From the NCBI GenBank assembly GCA_050249955.1, contig JBFWPN010000010.1, positions 164,531 through 228,530 of the forward strand: a stretch of 64,000 nucleotides of DNA. Direction: 5' to 3'. The notes under the pieces are model-generated. The model was not told the origin of the DNA. It saw only the letters and a list, made by a program, of their open reading frames with translations, and made no database searches. Within the stretch, counting starts at the first letter, position 1, and the number at the start of each line of letters is the position of its first letter. This document shows, piece by piece, positions 49,975 through 58,265 of this stretch. The translations under genes were made by a program, and so were the position numbers. The stretch comes from CAVVIG01 sp050249955 (GTDB taxonomy: Bacteria; Acidobacteriota; Vicinamibacteria; Vicinamibacterales; CAVVIG01).

Positions 49975-50871
49975 ATGGAACGCAAGCACGCATCGGAGTT
50001 TCCGCAGGAACTGCTCGACCTTTTCCACGAATACCAGCACGGCGAGATCACGCGACGGGCGTTCTTCGAGCGGGCCTCCAAGTTCGCGGTCGGCGGCGTG
50101 ACCGTGGCGGCGCTCTTCGAGAGCCTGAAGCCCAATTACGCCTGGGCGCAGCAGGTGCCGAAGGACGACGCCCGCATCAAGGCCGAGTACGCCACCGTCA
50201 ATTCCCCCAGCGGCAACGGGTCGATCAAGGGGTACCTCGCGCGTCCGGCCGCTGCCGGGCGCTACCCGGCGGTGCTGGTGATCCACGAGAACCGCGGGCT
50301 GAATCCGTACATCGAGGATGTCGCGCGCCGGTTCGCCACGAACAACTTCATTGCCTTCGCGCCGGACGGCCTGACGTCGGTCGGCGGATACCCGGGCAAT
50401 GACGAGGAGGGGGGGCAGAAGTTCCGCACGGTGAACGGCCCGAAGATGTTCGAGGACTTCGTGGCATCGGCCGAGTGGCTGAAGGGGCGCCCGGAGTCGA
50501 CCGGCAAGCTCGGCGCGATCGGGTTCTGCTTCGGCGGCGGCATCGTGAACCAGCTGGCCATACGGCTGGGTGCGGGCCTGAGTGCCGGCGCGCCCTTCTA
50601 CGGCGCTCCCGCGGGCGATGCGGACGTGCCGAAGATCCAGGCCCCGCTGATGCTGCACTATGCCGACCCGACGAAGGACACGGGCATCGGCGCCCGGATT
50701 CCTGCGTACGAGGCGGCCTTGAAGGCCAACGGCAAGAAATACCAGCTGTTCATCTACAACGGCGCCAACCACGGCTTCCACAACGACACCACGCCCCGGT
50801 ACGACGAGGCGGCGGCGAAGCTGGCCTGGCAGCGGACGCTGGACTTCTTCAACCAGAACGTTCGGGGATAA
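49975..50871 (+). CDS. Dienelactone hydrolase family protein, probably Tat-exported
   Basis: 298 residues. The N-terminal TRRAFFERASKFAVGGVTVAAL has a twin-arginine followed by a hydrophobic stretch, a Tat-like signal set behind a ~25-residue leader. The hydrolase core shows PAVLVIHENRGLN, the cysteine nucleophile in GFCFGGG (C185), and histidine in NGANHGFHN. Dienelactone hydrolases and related exported hydrolases cleave lactones or esters; the physiological substrate is unknown. An AGGAGG ribosome binding site precedes the ATG. It is probably co-transcribed with the NHL protein. Confidence 0.85.
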   Translation: MERKHASEFPQELLDLFHEYQHGEITRRAFFERASKFAVGGVTVAALFESLKPNYAWAQQVPKDDARIKAEYATVNSPSGNGSIKGYLARPAAAGRYPAVLVIHENRGLNPYIEDVARRFATNNFIAFAPDGLTSVGGYPGNDEEGGQKFRTVNGPKMFEDFVASAEWLKGRPESTGKLGAIGFCFGGGIVNQLAIRLGAGLSAGAPFYGAPAGDADVPKIQAPLMLHYADPTKDTGIGARIPAYEAALKANGKKYQLFIYNGANHGFHNDTTPRYDEAAAKLAWQRTLDFFNQNVRG

Positions 50872-50965
50872 CCCTCCACACCCTCGCACGTCCGTGCATG
50901 GGGCCGCACTCGCGCCCCGTGGACACCGGGTGCAGCGGTCGGTCCGGTTTGCCGATATCCAAGTC

Positions 50966-51541
50966 GTGCAGAACCGCGTCCCGACCGCTGCCGAGTCCCC
51001 GGACTACTACGAGCTCCTGCAGATCAGCCCCAACGCGGAGATGGAGACGGTCCAGCGCGTCTACCGGCTGCTCGCGCAGCGCTACCACCCGGACAACCTG
51101 CAGACTGGCGACCCTGTCCGGTTCCGCGACCTGGTTCAGGCCTACGAGGTGCTGGCCGACCCGGCGCGGCGCGCGCAGTACGACCTCGGCTACAACGAGG
51201 CCCGCCAGGTGCGGTGGCATCCGGTCAGTGCCCCCGAACGGGCCGACAACCCGATCGAGGTGGAGCAGCTGGTCCGGCTCACCGTGCTGGAGGTGCTGTA
51301 CGACCGGCGCCGTACCGAGCCGTCGCGTAGCGGGATTTTCGTGCTCGACCTCGAGCAGCTGACCGGCCAGCCGCGTGAGCACCTCGAGTTCACGATCTGG
51401 TACCTGACGAAGAAGAACTTCGTCCTGCGCGAGGACAACTCGAAGCTGTCGATCACCGTGGACGGCGTCGACTATCTCGAGGAGCATTACCTGAACCACG
51501 GACTCCGCAAGCGCCTGCAGGCACATAGCGAAGCCGCCTAG
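50966..51541 (+). CDS. J-domain protein with C-terminal winged-helix-like region
   Basis: 191 residues from GTG 50966; a GTG at 50894 is also possible but would add a low-complexity leader. The J domain spans ~residues 12-75: DYYELLQISPNAEMETVQRVYR, the HPD triad in QRYHPDN, FRDLVQAYEVLADPARRAQYD. The C-terminal part (FVLDLEQLTGQPREHLEF, WYLTKKNFVLREDNSKLSITVDG) reads as a winged helix. J domains stimulate DnaK ATPase. No Gly/Phe or zinc region, so it is a specialised class C protein with unknown client. Confidence 0.75.
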   Translation: MQNRVPTAAESPDYYELLQISPNAEMETVQRVYRLLAQRYHPDNLQTGDPVRFRDLVQAYEVLADPARRAQYDLGYNEARQVRWHPVSAPERADNPIEVEQLVRLTVLEVLYDRRRTEPSRSGIFVLDLEQLTGQPREHLEFTIWYLTKKNFVLREDNSKLSITVDGVDYLEEHYLNHGLRKRLQAHSEAA

Positions 51542-51558
51542 GCCGACCCGCCTCCTGC

Positions 51559-51597
51559 TACAATCATCCCGCCCGATACGCGCGGCGTGCCGCGCGT
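51559..51597 (+). promoter_or_regulatory. Probable -10 box and stem-loop in the tex leader
   Basis: TACAAT (51559-51564) is a good -10, with no clear -35. About 14 nt later ACGCGCGGC (51578-51586) and GCCGCGCGT (51589-51597) form a very GC-rich inverted repeat, realistically an 8-bp stem with a four-base loop. It lies 44 nt before the tex ATG. Confidence 0.4.
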
Positions 51598-51640
51598 CCT
51601 GTACGTCACCGCTGCTGCCCGGAACCATCTCCCCCTGCCC

Positions 51641-53959
51641 ATGAAATCGATCGAAGAACGTCTCGCATTCGAACTCAACGTACGTGTGCCCCAGGTCACC
51701 GCCGCCGTCGCGCTGCTCGACGACAAGGCGACGGTGCCCTTCATCGCCCGCTACCGCAAGGAGGCCACGGGCGGCCTCGACGACACCCAGCTCCGCACGC
51801 TCGAGGAGCGCCTCACCTACCTCCGGGAGCTCGAGGAGCGCCGCGCGGCGATCGTGAAGAGCATCGACGAGCAGGGGAAGCTGACGCCGGAGCTCGCGGC
51901 ACAGGTGGCCGAGGCCGAGACGAAGGCGAGGCTCGAGGACCTGTACCTGCCGTACAAGCCGAAGCGGCGGACCAAGGCACAGATCGCGCGCGAGGCTGGG
52001 CTCGAGCCGCTGGCGCTCGCGCTGCTGCAGGATCCGACCCGTGTCCCGGAGGTCGAGGCCGTGCCGTACGTCGACGCCGAGAAGGGGGTCGCGGACGTGA
52101 ACGCCGCGCTGGAGGGCGCGCGCTGGATCCTGGTCGAGACCTTCGCCGAGGATGCGGAACTGGTGGGCGGGCTCCGCACGCTCCTGTGGGAACGTGGCGA
52201 GTGGGTGTCGAAGGTGATCGAGGGCAAGGAGGAGGCCGGCAGCAAGTTCTCCGACTACTTCAACGCGAGCGAGCCGCTCCGCAACGTCCCGTCCCACCGT
52301 GCGCTCGCGCTCTTCCGCGGCCGGAAGGAAGACGTGCTGCGGCTGTCCGTCGTGCTGCCGGAACCTGACGGCCAGGCCGGTCCCACCGAGCCCGAGCGGC
52401 GCATCGCCGCGCGCGTCGGCATCGAGGAGAAGGGCCGGCCTGCCGACGGGTGGCTGCGCGAGACGGTGCGGTGGACCTGGAAGTTCAAGATGGCGGTGCA
52501 CCTGGAACTCGAGGTCGAGAACCGCCTGCGCGAGCAGGCCGAGGCCGAAGCCATCAGGGTGTTCGGCACCAACCTGCACGACCTGCTGCTGGCCGCACCG
52601 GCGGGCCAGCGGGTCACCATGGGGCTGGACCCCGGCATACGGACCGGCGTGAAGGTGGCGGTGGTGGACGGCACGGGCCGCCTGCTCGAGACCTCGACCA
52701 TCTACCCCCACGAGCCGCGCCAGGACTGGGAAGGGTCGCTGCGCACCCTGGCTTCGCTCTGCGCCCGGCACGCGGTACAGCTCGTCTCCATCGGCAACGG
52801 CACCGCGTCCCGCGAGACCGACAGGCTGGCCGCCGACCTGATGAAGCGGCACCCCGAACTGGGGCTGACGAAGATCGTGGTCTCCGAAGCTGGCGCCTCG
52901 GTGTACTCCGCCTCGGAACTGGCGGCGAAGGAGTTCCCGGACCTCGACGTGTCGCTGCGCGGGGCCGTGTCCATTGCGCGCCGCCTGCAGGATCCCCTGG
53001 CCGAACTGGTGCGCATCGAGCCGAAGGCCATCGGGGTCGGGCAGTACCAGCACGACGTGAGCCAGCTGCTGCTCGCACGCAAGCTCGATGCAGTGGTCGA
53101 GGACTGCGTGAACGCCGTCGGTGCCGACGTGAACACGGCCTCCGTCCCGCTGCTGGCGCGGATCTCCGGCCTGTCGGAGTCGATCGCGAAGAACATCGTG
53201 GCGTTCCGCGACGAGAACGGCCCCTTCCGCAACCGGCGCCAGATCCTGAAGGTGCCCCGCGTGGGCGACCGCACGTTCCAGCAGGCCGCCGGCTTCCTCC
53301 GTATCACGAACGGAGACAACCCGCTCGACGCGTCGGCGGTGCACCCCGAGGCGTACCCGGTGGTCGAACGCATCCTCGCCCGCACTGGCGTGGGCGTGGG
53401 CGAGATCATCGGCAAGGGGGCCATCATCCGCACGCTGAAGCCCGAGGACTTCGCCGACAGCCAGTTCGGCGTGCCGACGGTGAAGGACATCCTGTTGGAG
53501 CTGGAGAAGCCGGGGCGGGATCCTCGACCGGAGTTCAGGACCGCGTCGTTCAAGGACGGTGTGGAGCAGCTGGCCGACCTGCAGCCCGGGATGCTGCTCG
53601 AGGGCGTGGTCACCAACGTCGCGAACTTCGGCGCGTTCGTCGACATCGGCGTGCACCAGGACGGGCTCGTGCACGTGTCGCAGCTCGCCGATCGCTTCGT
53701 GAAGGACCCGCGCGAGGTGGTCAAGGCAGGCCAGATCGTGAAGGTGAAGGTGCTCGAGGTGGACCTGAAGCGCAAGCGCATCGGGCTCACCATGAAGCTC
53801 CAGGAACCGGTGCCCTCAGGCGCTCAGGGGCCGTCTGCGGCGGCCCGCGACCGTGGACCGCGCGGTCCCCAGCGTCCGCAGGCGCGTCCGCAGGAGCCGC
53901 CGAAGGCCGCGGCGCCATCCACGTCGATGGCCGCCGCCTTCGCCAAGCTCCGCGGCTGA
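51641..53959 (+). CDS. tex: Tex-family RNA-binding protein
   Basis: 772 residues. Order of domains: Tex N-terminal helices (VPFIARYRKEATGGLDDTQL, LEDLYLPYKPKRRTKA), YqgF/RuvC-like domain (TMGLDPGIRTGVKVAVVDG), helix-hairpin-helix region (VNAVGADVNTASVPLLARISGLSESIAKNIV), and S1 domain (GMLLEGVVTNVANFGAFVDIGVHQDGLVHVSQLADRF). Tex is a conserved nucleic-acid-binding protein related to eukaryotic Spt6 and thought to act in transcription. A Pro/Arg-rich tail of ~40 residues follows. Start ATG 51641, without a strong ribosome binding site. Convergent with the DEAD helicase gene 7 nt away. Confidence 0.95.
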   Translation: MKSIEERLAFELNVRVPQVTAAVALLDDKATVPFIARYRKEATGGLDDTQLRTLEERLTYLRELEERRAAIVKSIDEQGKLTPELAAQVAEAETKARLEDLYLPYKPKRRTKAQIAREAGLEPLALALLQDPTRVPEVEAVPYVDAEKGVADVNAALEGARWILVETFAEDAELVGGLRTLLWERGEWVSKVIEGKEEAGSKFSDYFNASEPLRNVPSHRALALFRGRKEDVLRLSVVLPEPDGQAGPTEPERRIAARVGIEEKGRPADGWLRETVRWTWKFKMAVHLELEVENRLREQAEAEAIRVFGTNLHDLLLAAPAGQRVTMGLDPGIRTGVKVAVVDGTGRLLETSTIYPHEPRQDWEGSLRTLASLCARHAVQLVSIGNGTASRETDRLAADLMKRHPELGLTKIVVSEAGASVYSASELAAKEFPDLDVSLRGAVSIARRLQDPLAELVRIEPKAIGVGQYQHDVSQLLLARKLDAVVEDCVNAVGADVNTASVPLLARISGLSESIAKNIVAFRDENGPFRNRRQILKVPRVGDRTFQQAAGFLRITNGDNPLDASAVHPEAYPVVERILARTGVGVGEIIGKGAIIRTLKPEDFADSQFGVPTVKDILLELEKPGRDPRPEFRTASFKDGVEQLADLQPGMLLEGVVTNVANFGAFVDIGVHQDGLVHVSQLADRFVKDPREVVKAGQIVKVKVLEVDLKRKRIGLTMKLQEPVPSGAQGPSAAARDRGPRGPQRPQARPQEPPKAAAPSTSMAAAFAKLRG

Positions 53960-53966
53960 CCTGCCG

Positions 53967-55676
53967 TCAGAACCGTTCGCGCCGGAACTGCACTTTCCGG
54001 CCGCGAATGGTCGCCGCACGCATGGCGGTGATGATGTCGTCGGCCATCGCCTCGGGCACCTCCACCAGCGAGAACTTGTCGCCAATCTCGATGGTGCCGA
54101 GCGCCGACGAGTCGATGCCGGCCTCGCCCGTGATCGCCCCCACGAGGTCGCCAGGCCTGATCCCCGAGTGCCGCCCGGCCCCCACGAACAGCCGGATGAT
54201 CCGGCCGTCACCCTCCGCGCGGCGGTGCGGACGCACGAGCCGCGGCTCGTCGGCCGGTGCACCCTTCCCGCGCGGCCGCGCCGCCATGCCCGGTCGGGGC
54301 GCCGGAGCCGGCTTCCTGCTCATGTCGATCGCCGGAATCTCTCGGTCGTCGGCCTCTCCTCCAGCCTCGTCGTGCGCCATCTGCACCGCCGCCGATGCGA
54401 TGTCGACGATGTCGAACTCCTGGCTGAGGGATTCGATCACGACCCGCACGCCGTCGAAACCACCGGCCAGGAGCCGCTCGCGCAGCGCGGCGCGCGTGAG
54501 GTCGAGCCGGCGCGCCCGCAGGTCGGCCACGGTCGGCACCGTGGAGACCTCGATGCGTGCCTTGGTGAACTGCTCGATCACCCGCAGGAGCCGGTGCTCG
54601 CGCGGCTCCGCCAGAGTAATCGCGACGCCGCCACGCCCTGCGCGGCCGGTCCTGCCAATCCGGTGCAGGTACACCTCAGCGGACGCCGGCACGTCGTAGT
54701 TGACCACGTGCGTCAGGTGTTCGATGTCGAGCCCCCGCGCCGCCACGTCGGTCGCGACGAGCAGGTCGGCCTTCTGCTGGCGGAACAGGCCCATCACCTT
54801 GTCGCGCTGCTTCTGCGTCATCCCGCCGTGCAGCGCCTCCACCCGCTGGCCATGCGCCGCGATCCGCTCCACCAGTTCGTCCACCTCCAGCCGCGTGCGG
54901 CAGAAGACGAGGGTGGCCGCCGGATCCTCCATGTCGAGAATCCGGGTGAGGGCCGCCGACTTGTGAGCCCGCGCGACGATGAAGGCCACCTGGCGGATGC
55001 GCGGGAGGGCGCCGGCCGCCGGCTTCTCGCGCGCAATGGTGATGCGGGCCGCATTGCGCAGATGCCTGTCGGCGATCGAGAGGATGCGCGCCGGCATCGT
55101 GGCGGAGAAGAGCGCCGTCTGCCGCGTCTCCGGGGTCTCCTGCAGGATCTGGTCGAGGTCCTCGGCGAAGCCCATGTCGAGCATCTCGTCGGCTTCGTCG
55201 AGCACCAGGAAGCGCACGGCATCGAGCTTCAGCGTGCCGCGGCGCAGGTGATCCAGCGCCCGGCCCGGCGTGGCCACGACCACGTGCGCGCCACGTTCGA
55301 GCGCCCGAATCTGCTGGTGCATCGGGGCACCACCGTAGAGCGGCAGCACCGTGATGCCGCTGCCGCGGGCGTACTTGTGCAGGGCCTCGGCCACCTGCAT
55401 GGCGAGTTCGCGCGTCGGCACGAGCACCACACCGCAGGTCTGGCGCGGCGCAGGCCGGTCGGTCATCAGGCGGTGGAGCATCGGCAGGGCGAAGGCCGCC
55501 GTCTTGCCCGTGCCGGTCGCGGCCTGGCCGAGCAGGTCGCGTCCCTCGAGCAGCGGCGGGATGGTCTCACGCTGGACCGGCGTGGGCTCTTCGTAGCCGA
55601 GCGCGCCAACGGCGTCGACGAGGGAGGGAGCGAGGCCAAGGGAAGCGAAGGTGACGGGCGCTGGTGTTGCAGACAT
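53967..55676 (-). CDS. deaD: DEAD-box RNA helicase with DbpA-type RNA-binding domain
   Basis: 569 residues. Q motif EEPTPVQRETIPPLL, motif I AATGTGKTAAFALP, PTRELAMQV, DEAD in VLDEADEMLDMGF, SAT, and HRIGRTGRAGRGG. The C-terminal region (~residues 490-569: RLFVGAGRHSGIRPGDLVGAI...) is a DbpA-type RNA-binding domain, with a basic linker before it. Such proteins act in ribosome assembly and RNA remodelling, often at low temperature. Start ATG 55676 has no Shine-Dalgarno sequence and is preceded by CATGAT at 6 nt. Symbol chosen by architecture; CsdA/DbpA subfamily not resolved. Confidence 0.92.
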   Translation of the reverse strand: MSATPAPVTFASLGLAPSLVDAVGALGYEEPTPVQRETIPPLLEGRDLLGQAATGTGKTAAFALPMLHRLMTDRPAPRQTCGVVLVPTRELAMQVAEALHKYARGSGITVLPLYGGAPMHQQIRALERGAHVVVATPGRALDHLRRGTLKLDAVRFLVLDEADEMLDMGFAEDLDQILQETPETRQTALFSATMPARILSIADRHLRNAARITIAREKPAAGALPRIRQVAFIVARAHKSAALTRILDMEDPAATLVFCRTRLEVDELVERIAAHGQRVEALHGGMTQKQRDKVMGLFRQQKADLLVATDVAARGLDIEHLTHVVNYDVPASAEVYLHRIGRTGRAGRGGVAITLAEPREHRLLRVIEQFTKARIEVSTVPTVADLRARRLDLTRAALRERLLAGGFDGVRVVIESLSQEFDIVDIASAAVQMAHDEAGGEADDREIPAIDMSRKPAPAPRPGMAARPRGKGAPADEPRLVRPHRRAEGDGRIIRLFVGAGRHSGIRPGDLVGAITGEAGIDSSALGTIEIGDKFSLVEVPEAMADDIITAMRAATIRGRKVQFRRERF

Positions 55677-55772
55677 CCGACCATCATGACACGTCGTGCG
55701 GTGCACGCCGGCCGGAATCACCCGTCGTGTCCTCGCGGCCTCACTCCCCCCGGAGGCCGGTGAGCGCTCGGG

Positions 55773-55778
55773 TACAAT
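55773..55778 (+). promoter_or_regulatory. -10 box upstream of the cupin gene
   Basis: TACAAT, followed by a GGGGAGGAAC ribosome binding site and the ATG at 55803. No good -35. Confidence 0.4.
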
Positions 55779-55802
55779 GCGAGCGTGCCTGGGGAGGAAC
55801 TC

Positions 55803-56297
55803 ATGCGTACGCGACGAGTGATGATGGCAAGCGCGCTGGCAGGTGCAATGTTGACGGCGGGGATCGGGCTCGAGGCGCAGTCGCCGCCCGCCCCAAAGCT
55901 CTTCGCCTCGTCTGCGGACGTGAAGGCGCTGATTGCGAAGGCGAAGGCGGAGCGCAAGCCGGATCAGGCGAACTTCGTGCAGCCGATCGTGTCGCTGGCC
56001 CCGTTCAACGCCAATCTGGAGTACCGCGTCGGCAGCGTGCCGGCCCCGGCGTCGACGCACGACAAGGACGCCGAGATGTTCTACGTGATCGAGGGCGCCG
56101 GCACGGTGGTCACGGGCGGAACGCTGCAGAACGAACGGCGCACCAACGCGGCCAATGCGAGCGGCAGCGGGATCGACGGCGGGACGCCGCGCCGCATCAC
56201 CGCCGGCGACTGGGTGATGGTGCCCGAGAAGACCCCGCACTGGTTCACGCAGATCGACGGGACGCTCGTGCTGATGTCGGTGCACCTGCCGCGTTGA
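55803..56297 (+). CDS. Exported cupin-domain protein
   Basis: 164 residues from ATG 55803, preceded by GGAGGA at ideal spacing (a GTG at 55785 is less likely). Signal peptide MMASALAGAMLTAGIGLEAQ. The cupin core has STHDKDAEMFYVIEGAGTVVTGG and, after a loop, GDWVMVPEKTPHWFTQIDG with the HxxxxE-type and His ligands. It would be a small periplasmic beta-barrel protein with a bound metal; catalytic or binding role unknown. Divergent from the DEAD helicase. Confidence 0.82.
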   Translation: MRTRRVMMASALAGAMLTAGIGLEAQSPPAPKLFASSADVKALIAKAKAERKPDQANFVQPIVSLAPFNANLEYRVGSVPAPASTHDKDAEMFYVIEGAGTVVTGGTLQNERRTNAANASGSGIDGGTPRRITAGDWVMVPEKTPHWFTQIDGTLVLMSVHLPR

Positions 56298-56309
56298 GCA
56301 CGGAAGACG

Positions 56310-56522
56310 ATGCCGGCTGAATCGGTCCCGGCGACCCCGCCAGGGCTGTGCGCCCGGTGCCGCTGGAACCGCGTGGTGCCCTCGTCCCGCAGTCGGCTGT
56401 ACCAGCTCTGCGGTCGCTCGCAGGTGGACCCCCGCTTCCCGAAGTACCCGATGCTCCCGGTGCTCACGTGCCGGGGCTTCGAGCCTGTCGATTCAGACCC
56501 TGACCGTTCGACCACCTCCTGA
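56310..56522 (+). CDS. Small conserved Cys-containing protein
   Basis: 70 residues, too small to place in a domain family by sight. A CARCRW pair near residue 14, YQLCGRS and LTCRGF give four cysteines arranged as a possible zinc site. DPRFPKYPMLPV is a distinctive conserved-looking block; I recall similar short hypothetical proteins in many Gram-negative genomes. It sits 13 nt after the cupin stop, and the ECF42-type promoter candidate falls in its 3' part. Function unknown. Confidence 0.6.
   Translation: MPAESVPATPPGLCARCRWNRVVPSSRSRLYQLCGRSQVDPRFPKYPMLPVLTCRGFEPVDSDPDRSTTS
56486..56511 (+). promoter_or_regulatory. Candidate ECF42-type promoter of the sigma factor gene
   Basis: TGTCGA (56486-56491), 17-nt spacer, CGA (56509-56511). 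From memory, ECF42 sigma factors in Streptomyces recognise TGTCGA at -35 and a short CGA/CGTC-like -10. The spacing fits, giving possible autoregulation of the sigma gene that starts ~50 nt downstream. Confidence 0.4.
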
Positions 56523-56562
56523 GGAACGATACGATCCTGCAGATGCGCCACGGCGGCAGACG

Positions 56563-57846
56563 ATGCCACGGACATCCCAGCGTCCAGGGGCGATGGCGGT
56601 CGTCGTGACAGCCCCTGAGATCTCCGCGCAGATCGCGGCCATCTACCAGGCCGAGTCGCGCCGCGTGCTGGCCACCCTGATCCGGTTGCTGGGCGACTTC
56701 GACCGTGCCGAGGAGGCGCTTCACGACGCGGTGCGCGCCGCACTCGAGCAATGGCCCCGCGAGGGGGTGCCGTCCAACCCCCGCGCCTGGCTCGTGTCGA
56801 CCGGCCGCTTCAAGGCGATCGACGGCATGCGGCGGCAGAAGCGGTTCGACCCGCTGGACTCCGTCGGCGATCCGGCCGAACTGGCCTCTACCGATCCGCT
56901 GGCGTGGGCCGACGTGGAGGCCGTGGAGGACGACCAGCTCCGCCTGATCTTCACCTGCTGCCATCCCGCGCTGTCCGAGGACGCACAGATTGCCTTGACG
57001 CTTCGCGAGGTGTGCGGGCTGACCACGGAAGAGATCGCCAGGGCGTTCCTGACCCCGGCACCGACCCTGGCCCAGCGGATCGTGCGCGCGAAGGGGAAGA
57101 TCCGGACCGCGAAGATTCCGTACCAGGTGCCGGGACGCACCGAACTGCCGGCCCGCCTGGATGCGGTGCTGCGGGTCGTCTATCTCGTCTTCAACGAAGG
57201 CTACGCGGCATCATCCGGTGCGAGCGTGGTGCGCCACGACCTCGCAACCGAGGCGATCCGGCTGGGCCGCCTGCTGGTGGAACTGCTGCCGGAGCCTGAG
57301 GCCATGGGGCTGCTCGCGCTGATGCTGCTGCACGAGTCGAGGCGGGCTGCCCGGACGAATCCCGACGGCGACCTGGTGCTGCTGGACGAGCAGGACCGGA
57401 CCCTGTGGGACCAGCAGCAGATTGCCGAAGGGGTCGGGCTGGTCGAACGGGCCCTGGCGTCGCGGCGCATCGGACCCTATACGCTGCAGGCGGCCATTGC
57501 CGCACTGCACGCCCACGCGCGGACAGCCGATGAGACCGACTGGGCCGAAGTGGTCGGGCTCTACGACGTGCTGCTCCGGGTGGAGCCGTCGCCCGTGGTG
57601 TTCCTGAACAGGGCGGTGGCCGTGGCCATGCGCGACGGCCCGGCCGCCGGTCTGGCGCTGATCGAGGGCATGCGCGATCGGGGAGAGCTCAAGGATTACC
57701 GGTTGCTCCATGCGGCGCACGCAGACCTGTGCCGCCGGCTCGGCCGGACCGACGAGGCACGCGCGTCGTACGCACGCGCGCTGGCGCTCACGCGACAGGA
57801 GCCCGAACGACGCTTCCTGACCCGACGACTGGCGGAACTCCGGTGA
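56563..57846 (+). CDS. ECF-type sigma factor with C-terminal extension (ECF42 group)
   Basis: 427 residues from ATG 56563, alternative ATG at 56593. Sigma region 2 (ESRRVLATLIRLLGDFDRAEEALHDAVRAAL, PRAWLVSTGRFKAIDGMRR) and region 4 (LTLREVCGLTTEEIARAFLTPAPTLAQRIVRAK) come first. An all-helical C-terminal domain of about 220 residues follows (LRVVYLVFNEGYAASSG, LARLLHESR-type), ending in repeat-like helices (AHADLCRRLGRTDEARASYARAL). That extension and the adjacent DGPF gene are the marks of ECF42. The extension is thought to control activity in place of an anti-sigma factor. Targets beyond the DGPF gene are unknown. Confidence 0.92.
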   Translation: MPRTSQRPGAMAVVVTAPEISAQIAAIYQAESRRVLATLIRLLGDFDRAEEALHDAVRAALEQWPREGVPSNPRAWLVSTGRFKAIDGMRRQKRFDPLDSVGDPAELASTDPLAWADVEAVEDDQLRLIFTCCHPALSEDAQIALTLREVCGLTTEEIARAFLTPAPTLAQRIVRAKGKIRTAKIPYQVPGRTELPARLDAVLRVVYLVFNEGYAASSGASVVRHDLATEAIRLGRLLVELLPEPEAMGLLALMLLHESRRAARTNPDGDLVLLDEQDRTLWDQQQIAEGVGLVERALASRRIGPYTLQAAIAALHAHARTADETDWAEVVGLYDVLLRVEPSPVVFLNRAVAVAMRDGPAAGLALIEGMRDRGELKDYRLLHAAHADLCRRLGRTDEARASYARALALTRQEPERRFLTRRLAELR

Positions 57847-57855
57847 TGCCAGCCG

Positions 57856-57879
57856 TTCACCCATTCACCCATTCACCAA
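57856..57879 (+). repeat. Three tandem 8-bp repeats before the DGPF gene
   Basis: TTCACCCA twice and TTCACCAA once (57856-57863, 57864-57871, 57872-57879), directly in the 43-nt gap between the sigma gene and the DGPF gene. They could alter ribosome access or be a slippage-prone tract; no function is evident. Confidence 0.4.
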
Positions 57880-57889
57880 TTTCCCAATC

Positions 57890-58222
57890 ATGAAGTACCT
57901 CTGCCTTGTCTACCTGGAAGCCGCGAAACTGCGGGCCGTCGACGACAGCGAGTGCATGGCCTGCGGCACCGGCATGCGCGAGCGCGGCGTGCTGCTGGCG
58001 GCCGAAGCGCTGCAGCCGATCGAGACGGCGACAACCGTGCGCGTGCGCGGCGGTCGTGCCGTGATGACCGACGGCCCGTTCGCGGAAACGAAGGAGCAGC
58101 TCGCCGGGTTCTACCTGATCGACGCCGCGAATCTCGACGAGGCGCTCGAACTGGCGGCCAAGATCCCCCCGGCGCGCGAGGGCAGCGTGGAGGTCCGTCC
58201 CGTGCGGCAGCTGGACGCGTGA
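57890..58222 (+). CDS. YCII-related DGPF protein, ECF42 partner
   Basis: 110 residues. MKYLCLVYLE, then RAVMTDGPFAETKEQLAGFYLIDA with the family's DGPF motif, ending VEVRPVRQLDA. DGPF proteins are the usual direct targets of ECF42 sigma factors and adopt a ferredoxin-like YCII fold. The biochemical function is not known. The gene lies 43 nt downstream of the sigma gene, with an octamer tandem repeat between them. Either co-transcription or an ECF42-dependent promoter is possible. Confidence 0.9.
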   Translation: MKYLCLVYLEAAKLRAVDDSECMACGTGMRERGVLLAAEALQPIETATTVRVRGGRAVMTDGPFAETKEQLAGFYLIDAANLDEALELAAKIPPAREGSVEVRPVRQLDA

Positions 58223-58253
58223 ACGGCGGCGCGCCCGGGCGCGGGCACGCTGG

Positions 58254-58259
58254 TACACT
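58254..58259 (+). promoter_or_regulatory. -10 box immediately before the CoA-transferase gene
   Basis: TACACT, 6 nt upstream of the ATG at 58266. Together with the absence of a Shine-Dalgarno sequence this implies a leaderless message. No clear -35. Confidence 0.4.
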
Positions 58260-58265
58260 GGACGC

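Noticed and set aside
50849..53674. A 941-codon open frame antisense to tex
   Set aside because: It lies entirely across tex and the J-protein gene, its composition is typical of the opposite strand of GC-rich coding DNA (many Arg, His, Val), and it has no recognisable domain.
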